10,139 nucleotides of DNA from CAZVFX01 sp964626565 (lineage in GTDB: Bacteria; Myxococcota_A; UBA9042; CAIXZC01): NCBI GenBank assembly GCA_964626565.1, contig CAZVFX010000192.1, positions 1 through 10,139 on the forward strand, given 5' to 3'. How positions within the stretch are numbered: position 1 is the first letter of the stretch; each line of letters begins with the position of its first letter. Position numbers and translations under genes: made by a program. The notes under the pieces are model-generated. The model had not been told where the DNA came from. It saw only the letters and a program-made list of their open reading frames with translations, and made no database searches. Of this stretch, positions 1-7,489 are shown in pieces.

Positions 1-20
1 ACTAGAGAACTGAGTTGAGC

Positions 21-1925
21 TTACTTGACTGTCATGCGGCGGAAGCCCAGGAGGGCGAGGGCCACAAGGGCGAGGAGGAGGAAGTTGGCGGCGGAGCCGG
101 TGGTGCGGGGAGCGGCTGTGCAGCCAGTGTTCTCGGCGCCGGCCATTTCGTCGCCGGCCTCGTAGCCGCCGGTCATGTCGGGCTCGATGCAGTCGCCGTC
201 TTCACTGCAGTAGGTGCCGGGCGGGCAGAATTCGCAGCCGGGCTCTTCCTCGACGGCCAGTTCGATGCATTCCCCTTCCCAGGAGCAAATCTCATCGGAC
301 TCGCAGGCGCCGCAGGTTCCACCGCAGCCGTCGCCGCCGCACTCTTTGTCCGCACAGTTGGGTACGCAGGCGGCGGGCTCATTATCTTCTGCTTCGCAAT
401 AGAGCGGCGCCAGGCAGGCAAAGTAGCCGGCGTCGGAGTTGTAGCCGCAGCAGGTCTGGCACACAACTTCCACAACCTCGGTGCCGTTGCAGTACATCAG
501 CGTGTCGCCGTTGCAGGTGCCCTCGGTGGTGATATTGCCGCAACCGTCGGCCTTGGCGTTGAGCAGTTCGATGCATTCGCCGTCTACGCAGGAGAGGTCG
601 CCCTCGCACTCGCCGCAGCCGTCGCCGCATTCCATGTTGTTGCAGGGGTCTTCGTCGCAGACGATGCCGTTCTTCTGGGCGTTGCAGGCCCACTTGCCGT
701 CGGATTTGTTGTCCAGGTCGTCGCCGTCGCAGGCTTCGCCAAGGTCTTCCCATTCTTCGTCGATGATGCCGTCGCAGTTGTTGTCCAGGCCGTCGCAGGA
801 AACTTCCACTTCCTCGAAGCTCTGGGGCAGTGCACAGATGAACTCACCGGCGTCGGGGTCGCAGAAGCCGACTGCGTCTTTGCACACGCCGTCTACGGGG
901 CATACGTCGGCGGGAATCGGGTCGTCAAGGTAGCACCCGGCGGGCGGGGAGAAGGTAATGTCGGTAAGCGCGGCGGAGATGCCCTTGTAACCGTCGAACC
1001 AGTACCAGTAGGACTTCTTGAAGCCGCCGCCGAAAGCGAGGCTGTCCAACTTGACTTCGGTACCCTTTTCGGCCTGAAGCACGAGGAAATACTCCTGGTA
1101 GGAGGTGTCTTCGTTGTTGCCGCCGGGGAGAATCCGGGTCTGCCATTTCATGTTGGACCCGCCGGAGGAGACGTATACCTGCCACTTGTACATGGTGATG
1201 GTGTAGTGGGTGGAGACTTTGTGCTTGGCGCTGACATAGCCCTTGGCCTGAATGTTGGACTTGTCGGTGAGGTCTTTAAGGATCCCACCTTCGCTGAAGC
1301 CGCCCTCGGCGTCGACGCCTGCGGAGTAGCCTGATTCAACTTCGATGGTCTTCTCCGGCTCCCACTTGTAGGAATCGAAGGGTACGCACCAGTCCCAGCG
1401 GACCGCACCGTTGACGCCGGTCGGGTCCATGTCCACTTCCACGAGCTGCGCGGTATCGGTGGCGTTGAGCAGGTCGGTCCACCAGCCGTTGGCTTCTTTG
1501 ATGAACCAATCGTCGGCCGGGTTGGGGGAGGTCTTAACCTTAATGACTACAACGTAGAAGTCGGCGTTGCGCCAAATGGAGCTTTCGAACCAGAAGAACT
1601 CGGCGATAAGGTCGACCTTGTTGTTGGACTCGGGGTCGGTTACGCCTGCAAAGAGGGTGTCACCCTGCCAGTACTTGTAGCGCACGGTGTCGGTGTCATC
1701 GTACGGGCCGGCGATGAGGTTGCCGATGTTGACATTCTGCTGCCCCTTCAGGAGTCTGGCACCGATATAGTTGGTCTGGGTGCCGGAGATGTCTTCCTGC
1801 TCAGGAACGGCGTCTTCTTCGAAGAATTCCTCATCTTCCGTGTCGGCCATCGCCGTCGCGGGTACAAATGAAAAGGAAATGAAGAGTGTGAACATGCTGG
1901 CCAGGGTTACGAGTGTTTTTTTCAT
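21..1925 (-). CDS. Secreted cysteine-rich MopE-motif protein with MYXO-CTERM sorting tail
   Basis: Predicted exported, cell-surface protein of 634 aa; molecular role unknown. Residues 1-27 are a Sec signal peptide (MKK, hydrophobic core, cleavage after AMA). Residues about 30-330 are an aromatic-rich, probably beta-rich region I do not recognise. Residues 377-390 carry one MopE-type acidic motif (CDGLDNNCDGIIDE). Residues about 424-582 are cysteine-rich EGF-like modules, including KECGGDGCGGTCGAC. The C-terminus has an invariant-type Cys602, a hydrophobic segment 613-627 and Arg629-Arg630, the layout of MYXO-CTERM tails processed by myxosortase. The ATG at 1925 is chosen because AAGGAGGGG precedes it at good spacing and the signal peptide begins there; extending 23 codons upstream would run through the sigma-54 promoter. 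That promoter suggests control by the adjacent NtrC-type regulator. Gene and domain calls are firm; function is open. Confidence 0.9.
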   Translation of the reverse strand: MKKTLVTLASMFTLFISFSFVPATAMADTEDEEFFEEDAVPEQEDISGTQTNYIGARLLKGQQNVNIGNLIAGPYDDTDTVRYKYWQGDTLFAGVTDPESNNKVDLIAEFFWFESSIWRNADFYVVVIKVKTSPNPADDWFIKEANGWWTDLLNATDTAQLVEVDMDPTGVNGAVRWDWCVPFDSYKWEPEKTIEVESGYSAGVDAEGGFSEGGILKDLTDKSNIQAKGYVSAKHKVSTHYTITMYKWQVYVSSGGSNMKWQTRILPGGNNEDTSYQEYFLVLQAEKGTEVKLDSLAFGGGFKKSYWYWFDGYKGISAALTDITFSPPAGCYLDDPIPADVCPVDGVCKDAVGFCDPDAGEFICALPQSFEEVEVSCDGLDNNCDGIIDEEWEDLGEACDGDDLDNKSDGKWACNAQKNGIVCDEDPCNNMECGDGCGECEGDLSCVDGECIELLNAKADGCGNITTEGTCNGDTLMYCNGTEVVEVVCQTCCGYNSDAGYFACLAPLYCEAEDNEPAACVPNCADKECGGDGCGGTCGACESDEICSWEGECIELAVEEEPGCEFCPPGTYCSEDGDCIEPDMTGGYEAGDEMAGAENTGCTAAPRTTGSAANFLLLALVALALLGFRRMTVK

Positions 1926-1947
1926 CTTTCCCCTCCTTGTCAAGCTG

Positions 1948-1974
1948 CCCCCATACGTTGCAGTTTGCGTGCCA
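1948..1974 (-). promoter_or_regulatory. Sigma-54 (-24/-12) promoter of the MYXO-CTERM gene
   Basis: On the minus strand, 1974-1959 reads TGGCACGCAAACTGCA. The sigma-54 consensus is TGGCACG-N4-TTGCA, so only the first T of the -12 element differs, and the diagnostic GG-N10-GC spacing is exact. The implied start is near 1948, giving a 23-nt leader that holds just the Shine-Dalgarno site before ATG 1925. The position right before a gene, and next to a sigma-54 activator gene, makes a chance match unlikely. Confidence 0.85.
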
Positions 1975-1998
1975 ACGGCCAAACGCCGGAACAAATAC

Positions 1999-2026
1999 CG
2001 ATAAAACCGCCTTATTTCCGGCGGTT
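1999..2026 (-). terminator. Probable rho-independent terminator of the regulator-kinase operon
   Basis: On the minus strand a perfect 7-bp stem (AACCGCC / GGCGGTT, arms 2020-2026 and 2005-2011, 8-nt loop) runs into TTATC, so the stem's last Ts extend to a short TTTT tract. It lies about 190 bp beyond the kinase stop and upstream of the sigma-54 promoter, where it would insulate the next gene. The T-tract is short, and the palindrome is centred near -67 of that promoter, so it could instead be a protein-binding site. Confidence 0.45.
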
Positions 2027-2049
2027 AGCCGTTGCTCGCTGGAATTCAG

Positions 2050-2066
2050 GGTGAAAAGTGCTCACC
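2050..2066. promoter_or_regulatory. Candidate upstream activator site (GGTGA-N7-TCACC)
   Basis: A perfect 5-7-5 inverted repeat is centred about 110 bp upstream of the predicted sigma-54 start, the distance at which NtrC-family dimers usually bind to loop onto sigma-54 polymerase. Further inverted repeats lie upstream: CGACG-N4-CGTCG (2104-2117), CGTCGGG-N21-CCCGACG (2113-2147) and GTCAA-N8-TTGAC (2160-2177). Which of them is bound cannot be decided here; short palindromes are common by chance. Confidence 0.35.
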
Positions 2067-2211
2067 AGCAAACCTGTAAAGGATCCGACACTACGAGAGG
2101 AAGCGACGGCCGCGTCGGGCTTGGTTCAGTCGCGCTGTTCCCCGACGACAAAGCTGCCGGTCAACAGGGGATTTGACGGGGGGGACGGATTCTTTACACC
2201 GGGATTTCGCG

Positions 2212-4167
2212 CTACTTTACACTTTCTTTGGTCAGGGGCAGGCGAATCTCCACAACGGCCCCCCCGTCTTCGTGGTTGTAAAGCAGCAATTCTCCGTCGT
2301 GACGTTGCACGATGGTGCCGGAGATGTACAGCCCGAGCCCGGTACCGCCGGCCTTGGTTGTATAGAAGGGTTCGAGGAACTCGGCAGTGGGCCCATGGGG
2401 GAATCCGGGTCCGCTATCGTGGCACATAACCACGACTTCGTCTGGTGATGCGGTCATGGCGAGGCGGACAGTTCCCCCTTTACCGGTGGCTTCCAGGGCG
2501 TTGAGCAGGACGTTGAGGAACACCTGCCCCAGCAGCGACGCGTCGCCCCTGGGCAGTTCCAACTGATCGGGCAAATCCGTTTCCACGGAGATGCCCTGCT
2601 CATTTGACTGCGGCTCGGCCAACTGCACGGTGTATTTTAGTACATGCACGAGGTCAGTCTGGCTGAAGCGGGGTGTAAGGCTCAGTTCCCGCATTCTCCT
2701 GGCGAGGGTGTCAAGCTGTTCGAGTGCGCGTCTCATGGGGTCAATGATCCGGTTCTTCGAGTCGTCGTCCACTTTGCGCTCGAGGACCTTCAGGTAGTTG
2801 CCCAACGCGCCCAGGACGTTCTTTGTCTCATGGACGATGCCGGAGACGAACCGTCCCACCGCTGCAAGGCGCTCGTTGCGTATCAGCGCCTCCCGGTGGA
2901 CTTCGAGATCCTGCTGCATCTGGTCGAACGCCCGGCCGAGATCCCCGATTTCATCGCTCCGGTCCGCCTTTACGGGGGTAGTCTTCCCTGCGGCTATGGA
3001 CTTGGCTGCGGTTGCCAGTTCCCGGATGGGCCGGGAGATGTGCCGCGCCAGCAGGGCTGTACCCACCAGCAGGAGCACGATGGTGATGCCGAGGAGCAGG
3101 CCAAAGTTCCTGCGCAACATGTCCGCCACGGCCACCGCCTTTTCCCGCGGGTAGAAGACAAAGATGGTGCCGAGGGGTTTCTTCTCGGTGAAGGGCCCGA
3201 ACTGGGCCTTGATAGGATGGGACGCCACAACTCGGGCCGGGTAGCCCTCCTGCTCGACGACGTCGGAAGCTTCGTTGCCGACGTTGGCTTCGTCTACGAG
3301 GGTGCCGTACGTGGCGCCGGCGGGTGCGGGCAGGCGAGCCATGTTCAGGGGGCTGTGACTCTTCCAATCGGTGGCGGCGACGAGCTTCCCGGACCGATCC
3401 AGGGCCCTGGTAAAGCAGGGGTACGGGCCGGCCAGGATCCAACCTTCCCTGTCGACCATCATTCCCCAGAGGTCCCGCACCGGGCTTTCATCTTCGATGG
3501 ATTCCAGCGCCCACACCAAATGGAGTTGCGAAAGCACAAGGGTAACGACACCTACCGGTCGCCCCTGGCGGTCGAGGGCTGCGGAGGAGACTCTAATGCC
3601 GCCATCGAACCGGTCTGAGAGCCGTCCTCCGGCGGGGGTATACTTGGAGACGCTGAAGGGGCACCCGATAAGTCCGGAGTAGATCAGTTCCCCGGGCCGA
3701 GCCAGCGCTTCGGCGACGAAGTCGGTTTTCTCGCACCAGCGGTTGTCCAGGGGCACGAACTTGCCTGCATCGGCTATCTCGAGGTCATCCCGCACCAGCA
3801 CTGAGGCGTTGCCATAGCGGTCATAGTAGGCGACCTCACGGTATTTGGGGACCGGCTCCATTCGCCGCACGTGCTCCTGGATCGAGTACAGTTCACGCCG
3901 TTGTGACAACGTAAACGGAAGATAGGCTTCGGCGGTGACGGGCAGGGAGGCCAGCACTTCAAGGTCTGAATCCATGCTGACGATGGTGTATCCGATACGT
4001 TGGGAGACCTGCTTAGCGTGCTGCATGAGGTTCTTTCTGACCAGCTCTTCCGCTACGCCGGTGGCCGTTTCCAGTGAGAGATACATTGCGATGCCCAGGG
4101 GGAGGATGGAGACTGCGGCGGCGATGACGAGTATCTTCCAGAATAGCGGTGTTCTTTTCAGAACCAT
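2212..4167 (-). CDS. Cache/HAMP transmembrane sensor histidine kinase, NtrB/AtoS-like
   Basis: Inner-membrane sensor kinase of 651 aa. TM1 at about 9-31 and TM2 at about 354-375 flank a large periplasmic region (32-353) with the look of a double Cache sensor, for example YYDRYGN near 114-120. A HAMP linker follows at about 376-428. The H-box is VSGIVHETKN with phospho-acceptor His446; the N-box centres on Asn556 (FLNVLLNALEA), the G1 box is DSGPGF (584-589), then FLEPFYTTK and the G2 box GTGLGL (608-613). This is the compact NtrB-type core that partners sigma-54 regulators. It starts 29 nt after the regulator's stop, so the two are almost certainly co-transcribed and cognate. A weak GGGGA precedes the ATG. 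It has no PAS or fused receiver domain. The periplasmic ligand is unknown. Confidence 0.92.
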   Translation of the reverse strand: MVLKRTPLFWKILVIAAAVSILPLGIAMYLSLETATGVAEELVRKNLMQHAKQVSQRIGYTIVSMDSDLEVLASLPVTAEAYLPFTLSQRRELYSIQEHVRRMEPVPKYREVAYYDRYGNASVLVRDDLEIADAGKFVPLDNRWCEKTDFVAEALARPGELIYSGLIGCPFSVSKYTPAGGRLSDRFDGGIRVSSAALDRQGRPVGVVTLVLSQLHLVWALESIEDESPVRDLWGMMVDREGWILAGPYPCFTRALDRSGKLVAATDWKSHSPLNMARLPAPAGATYGTLVDEANVGNEASDVVEQEGYPARVVASHPIKAQFGPFTEKKPLGTIFVFYPREKAVAVADMLRRNFGLLLGITIVLLLVGTALLARHISRPIRELATAAKSIAAGKTTPVKADRSDEIGDLGRAFDQMQQDLEVHREALIRNERLAAVGRFVSGIVHETKNVLGALGNYLKVLERKVDDDSKNRIIDPMRRALEQLDTLARRMRELSLTPRFSQTDLVHVLKYTVQLAEPQSNEQGISVETDLPDQLELPRGDASLLGQVFLNVLLNALEATGKGGTVRLAMTASPDEVVVMCHDSGPGFPHGPTAEFLEPFYTTKAGGTGLGLYISGTIVQRHDGELLLYNHEDGGAVVEIRLPLTKESVK

Positions 4168-4196
4168 GTATGTCCCCGGCCTGGCCGCGGCCCGTT

Positions 4197-5543
4197 CTAG
4201 TCGTCCCGAGAGATGCTGTGCTTCTTTATCTTGCTGTAGAGGGTCGGGCGGCTGATATCCAGGCGCCTCGAAGCCTCGTGTATGTTCCAGCCGGTTTCGG
4301 ACAGCACCCTGGTAATCAGCGTGCGCTCGGCCTGCGCCAACGAGTCAGCCGGTCCGCCCGGTGCGCCGGGGTTTTCCTCCCTCACTTCCGGCGGCAGGTC
4401 TTCTGCCATGATGCTATTTGTAGCGCCGACGACCATTGCTCTTTCGAGGGCGTGGACCAGTTGGCGCACATTTCCGGGCCACGGGTATTTAAGGATCATG
4501 GCCATAGTATCGGAGGGAATCACTTTGGGTTCAAGGGAGAGCCGGCGAGCTACGCGTCGAATCAGAAAGTCGGCCAGAAGAGGTATGTCCTGCCGGCGAT
4601 GCCGGAGTGGGGGCATAGCAACGGTGACGACGTTGAGACGGTGGTACAGGTCGAGCCTGAACTCCCCTGCTTCCACCATTTCCTCCAGATCCCGGTTTGT
4701 GGAGGCAACGACGCGAGCGTCACTGTGGATGTCCTTGTTGCTCCCGATGGGACAGAAGCACTTTTGCTCCAGCAGTCTTAGCAGCTTGGGTTGAGAGACC
4801 ATTGGGAGGTCGCCGATCTCGTCGAGGAAGATGGTCCCTGAGCCGGCGGCCTCGATTTTGCCTTTGCGGTCTGCGTGGGCTCCGGTGAACGCACCCTTTA
4901 TGTGCCCGAACAGCTCACTTTCGAGCAGGGTCTCCGGTAGCGAGGCGCAGTCCACAGTGGCGAACGGCTCTTTCCGCCGGGGGCTCAAGGTATGAACCGC
5001 CTGGCCTGCCAGCCCCTTGCCGGTCCCGGTTTCGCCGCGTATGAGCACGGTAGTATCGTGGGGCGCCACGGAGCGAAACAGGCGGAACACCTCCTTCATT
5101 TCCGGGGACTGTCCCACAAGGCCGGCGAGACGGTCCTCGCTGCCCACCTCCCCTTCCAGTTCCTCAACCTGCCGCTTGAGCGCAACCTGCCGCTTCAACC
5201 TTTCCAGAGTCAACAGCAGTTCTTCGCCCACGCTGGGAGATTTCACAATATAGTGAAATGCGCCCTGTTTCATCGCTTTGACCGCGGTTTCGATGCTGCC
5301 GTAGGCAGTTACGAGCACCACGTCGATGTCGGGGTAGAGGTCCTTGGCAGACTGGCAAACCTCGATACCGTCCATTTCCGGCATATTGAGGTCGGTAACA
5401 ACAACATCAACTCTTTCGGTGGCCAGGTGCCCGAGGGCCTCCTTGGGATTGGCAAACCCGGTTACGTCGAAGCCTTCAGCCTCCAGGAGCATGAGCAGTG
5501 ATTCCCTCTCGAACTCCTTGTCTTCCACCAGTAGCAGTTTCAT
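4197..5543 (-). CDS. NtrC-family sigma-54-dependent response regulator
   Basis: Activator of sigma-54 promoters, 448 aa, normal for the family. The receiver (1-120) has E7/D8, phospho-acceptor D51 (VVVTDLNMPEMDG), T79 and K101. The AAA+ domain (about 140-370) has Walker A GETGTGKG (170-177), the sigma-54-contacting GAFTGA loop (217-222), Walker B GTIFLDE (236-242), arginine-finger region FRLDLYHRLN (295-304) and WPGNVRQL (355-362). A Fis-type helix-turn-helix lies at about 405-441. I start at ATG 5543 because the receiver begins MKLLLVED there; an in-frame GTG at 5567 would add 8 residues but lacks a clear Shine-Dalgarno. It is first in an operon with the kinase. The likely target is the sigma-54 promoter at 1948-1974. 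Oddities: K101 is followed by Ser-Pro rather than Pro, and Walker A ends in Gly where Glu is usual. Confidence 0.95.
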   Translation of the reverse strand: MKLLLVEDKEFERESLLMLLEAEGFDVTGFANPKEALGHLATERVDVVVTDLNMPEMDGIEVCQSAKDLYPDIDVVLVTAYGSIETAVKAMKQGAFHYIVKSPSVGEELLLTLERLKRQVALKRQVEELEGEVGSEDRLAGLVGQSPEMKEVFRLFRSVAPHDTTVLIRGETGTGKGLAGQAVHTLSPRRKEPFATVDCASLPETLLESELFGHIKGAFTGAHADRKGKIEAAGSGTIFLDEIGDLPMVSQPKLLRLLEQKCFCPIGSNKDIHSDARVVASTNRDLEEMVEAGEFRLDLYHRLNVVTVAMPPLRHRRQDIPLLADFLIRRVARRLSLEPKVIPSDTMAMILKYPWPGNVRQLVHALERAMVVGATNSIMAEDLPPEVREENPGAPGGPADSLAQAERTLITRVLSETGWNIHEASRRLDISRPTLYSKIKKHSISRDD

Positions 5544-5590
5544 GGCAAAGTAGGTCTCCGTGCGCACGGGGCGCGAAGCTTTGTGCTCCC

Positions 5591-5619
5591 ATTATGCGGA
5601 ATGTTGCCGCAAGTAACAA
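5591..5619 (-). promoter_or_regulatory. Sigma-70-type promoter of the regulator-kinase operon
   Basis: On the minus strand a TTGTTA -35 box (5619-5614) and a CATAAT -10 box (5596-5591, five of six consensus bases) are separated by exactly 17 bp. The start would be near 5584, about 40 nt before ATG 5543. A 5-7-5 inverted repeat, TGCGG-N7-CCGCA (5595-5611), fills the spacer and could be an operator. Confidence 0.55.
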
Positions 5620-5652
5620 GAATCTCGGCTCTTTGAGGCCCCGACCCAGTTC

Positions 5653-5681
5653 TTGACAGTTCTGGCGGTGAGCGGTAGACT
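5653..5681 (+). promoter_or_regulatory. Sigma-70-type promoter of the plus-strand MopE lipoprotein gene
   Basis: A perfect TTGACA -35 (5653-5658) is followed after 17 bp by TAGACT (5676-5681, four of six -10 bases). The predicted start near 5688 leaves a leader of about 66 nt before ATG 5754. No GG-N10-GC sigma-54 motif was found in this leader or upstream, so this gene looks housekeeping-transcribed. Confidence 0.6.
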
Positions 5682-5689
5682 TACCTCAC
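5668..5689. promoter_or_regulatory. Possible operator palindrome over the -10 box and start site
   Basis: Nested inverted repeats overlap the -10 box: outer arms GTGA (5668-5671) and TCAC (5686-5689), inner arms GGTA (5674-5677) and TACC (5682-5685) around GACT. Apart from a 2-nt asymmetry on the left the arms are contiguous. A bound protein would block the promoter. The site shares GGTGA...TCAC with the palindrome at 2050-2066, but with a different spacing. Confidence 0.3.
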
Positions 5690-5753
5690 TTTGCATTACC
5701 GTGTTTTAGACGACGCATTGAATTGCGGGAGAAATCTAGTTCAGGAGGACGAC

Positions 5754-7481
5754 ATGAAGTGGCGACGGGTAGTGAATGGCCTCATGGTGGTGGCGTTGGC
5801 GCTGACTTGGAGTTGCGGCGACAGCGGCGGCACCGACAAGCCGGTGGCATGCGAAACCGGCACAAAGGAGAGCTGCATCAAGGACAGTGATGGGCTCGAG
5901 GGCGAAAAGCAGTGTGTAGATGGAGTCTGGACTCCGTGCAACGACCCGCTCTGTACCGCCGGCGACCAGGCGGAGTGTGGGCTGTCCTGTGGCGCCAAGG
6001 GCGTGCAGACCTGCGGCACCGACGGGACGTGGGGGGCATGTGCAGCTCCTCCCGAGTTGTGCGACGGTAAGGACAACGACTGCGACGGCAAGGTGGACGA
6101 AGGCGATGACGGCAACCCGATGAAGCGGCCGTGCTACTGCGGCACGACCCAGGGTGAAGAAACCTGTGCGGCCGGGAACTACGGTCCGTGCTCGGCCGGC
6201 GCCGACGGCATGCCCGAGGTATGTGACGGCAAGGACAACGACTGCGACAGCACCATTGACGAAGACTGCGACGGTGACAAGGACGGCTTCTGCGCCCCCA
6301 ACACCACGGTCGAGGCGACAGCTTCGTGCCAGGCGGGTGACTGCGACGACACCAAGCCGACTGTGAACCCCAACGCGGCTGAGGTTTGCAACGGCCAGGA
6401 TGACAACTGCGACGGCAAGATCGACGAGGACTTGGGCGACGAAACCTGCGGTCTCGGTCCTTGCACCCACACCGTAGCCAAGTGCGTGGACGGCAAGGCG
6501 AACCCGTGCGACCCGAAGGAAGGGTTGGAAGCTGAGAAGTGCGACCAGATCGACAACGATTGCGACGGTACGGTCGACAACAACCTCCCGCCCGGAGACC
6601 CTTGCTGCAACCCTGATGATATGCAGGAGTGCGGTACGAACGAAGGTGAGTGCACCCCCGGCACCCAGAAGTGCCTTGAGAACGGCCAGTGGGAGCCTTG
6701 CTCCGGCCAGGCTCCGGTAGCGGAAACTTGCGACGGCAAAGACAACGACTGCGACGGCACCGTTGACAACGGTGTGGAAGGGCTGGGCGTGCCTTGCGGC
6801 AACGAAGACCTGACCAACCCCACCGAGGGTGCGTGCGAGCAGGGTGCGTTGGCTTGCGAAGGCGGAGAGCTTACCTGCCCCGGCAAAGTTGAGCCCATTG
6901 CAGAGATTTGCGACGGTCAGGACAACGACTGCGATAGTGTCGTAGACGAAGGCATGACTGCCGACGAATACGAAGAGAACGACTCCTGCTCCATGGCTCG
7001 TGACCTGGGCGTGATCGAAGAGAATGCCGGTGAAATGTCGGTTGCCGCAACGGTCTACAAGGATCAGGCCAACGACTACGACTGGTGGAAGATATCCACC
7101 AAGGAGCTGGGCGACTGGTGGCCGTGCGGCCTCTTCCCCATCCCCTACATTTCGGATGAGCCGTGCCTGGCTTTCGACCTGGCTGTGGTACCCCCGAACG
7201 GCCTCGACCTGTCAGTGTGCGTGTACGGCGCCGACTGCGAGGGCGACGGCGGCTCCCAGATCTTCTGCTCCGACGATCCTACTGCTCCGTTCCTGCCCCT
7301 GGGCTGGCACAACAAATGGGGCCCGGGCGCGGACCTGGATCTCTTTGTTGAAGTAAAGGCGCTGAATGCGGACGAGCAGAGCTGCGTGCCTTACACCATG
7401 GTTTACACGCTTTACGACGTTGGCTGCCCGGTCGACGGCAAATGCCCCTGGGAAGAAGGTTACGTTCCGGAAGGCGAATAG
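5754..7481 (+). CDS. MopE-repeat lipoprotein with C-terminal PPC-like domain
   Basis: Predicted exported lipoprotein of 575 aa. A signal sequence (KWRR, then a hydrophobic core) ends in LTWSC with candidate lipidated Cys21; Trp at -2 is atypical for a lipobox. Six tandem motifs of the putative metal-binding MopE type (CDGxDNDCDGxxDE) start at residues 103, 157, 212, 263, 326 and 386, separated by cysteine-rich linkers such as GPCTHTVAKCVDG. The C-terminus from about 404 (EYEENDSCSMARDLG, then DYDWWKI and DLSVCVYGADC) resembles a bacterial pre-peptidase C-terminal beta-sandwich. The AGGAGG site 6 nt before ATG 5754 decides the start; a TTG-initiated extension would put non-signal residues in front. 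It is homologous along its length to the convergent gene at 7490-9169. Metal or Ca2+ binding is inferred from the acidic Asp/Asn pattern; the role is unknown. Confidence 0.9.
   Translation: MKWRRVVNGLMVVALALTWSCGDSGGTDKPVACETGTKESCIKDSDGLEGEKQCVDGVWTPCNDPLCTAGDQAECGLSCGAKGVQTCGTDGTWGACAAPPELCDGKDNDCDGKVDEGDDGNPMKRPCYCGTTQGEETCAAGNYGPCSAGADGMPEVCDGKDNDCDSTIDEDCDGDKDGFCAPNTTVEATASCQAGDCDDTKPTVNPNAAEVCNGQDDNCDGKIDEDLGDETCGLGPCTHTVAKCVDGKANPCDPKEGLEAEKCDQIDNDCDGTVDNNLPPGDPCCNPDDMQECGTNEGECTPGTQKCLENGQWEPCSGQAPVAETCDGKDNDCDGTVDNGVEGLGVPCGNEDLTNPTEGACEQGALACEGGELTCPGKVEPIAEICDGQDNDCDSVVDEGMTADEYEENDSCSMARDLGVIEENAGEMSVAATVYKDQANDYDWWKISTKELGDWWPCGLFPIPYISDEPCLAFDLAVVPPNGLDLSVCVYGADCEGDGGSQIFCSDDPTAPFLPLGWHNKWGPGADLDLFVEVKALNADEQSCVPYTMVYTLYDVGCPVDGKCPWEEGYVPEGE
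6060..6950 (+). repeat. Six-copy MopE-motif tandem repeat within the lipoprotein gene
   Basis: Copies of a 42-nt coding unit begin at 6060, 6222, 6387, 6540, 6729 and 6909. They match at DNA level through the codons for CDGKDNDCDG and vary at the third and fourth residues and in the tail (DE or DN). Spacing is irregular (153-189 nt), so the units sit inside longer diverged modules, not a simple microsatellite. Confidence 0.85.
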
Positions 7482-7489
7482 CGCTTAGC

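Noticed and set aside
15..1334. Long plus-strand open frame (439 codons) opposite the MYXO-CTERM gene
   Set aside because: Its Ala/Gly/Val-rich product with no domain is the antisense shadow of a codon-biased gene; the minus strand has a signal peptide, a Shine-Dalgarno site, known motifs and a promoter.
1926..1994. In-frame 23-codon N-terminal extension of the MYXO-CTERM gene
   Set aside because: It would place the sigma-54 promoter and the Shine-Dalgarno inside the coding region and bury the signal peptide.
5691..5753. TTG-initiated extension of the plus-strand lipoprotein
   Set aside because: It lacks a Shine-Dalgarno, starts almost at the predicted transcription start and would displace the lipoprotein signal; AGGAGG sits just before ATG 5754.
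6060..6950. Regularly recurring short repeats, considered as a CRISPR array
   Set aside because: They are in-frame protein repeats with irregular spacing and coding intervals inside a gene with a signal sequence and C-terminal domain.
7482..7489. Bidirectional terminator between the convergent lipoprotein genes
   Set aside because: The gap is 8 bp with only an AGCGCT palindrome at its edge and no T-tracts on either strand.
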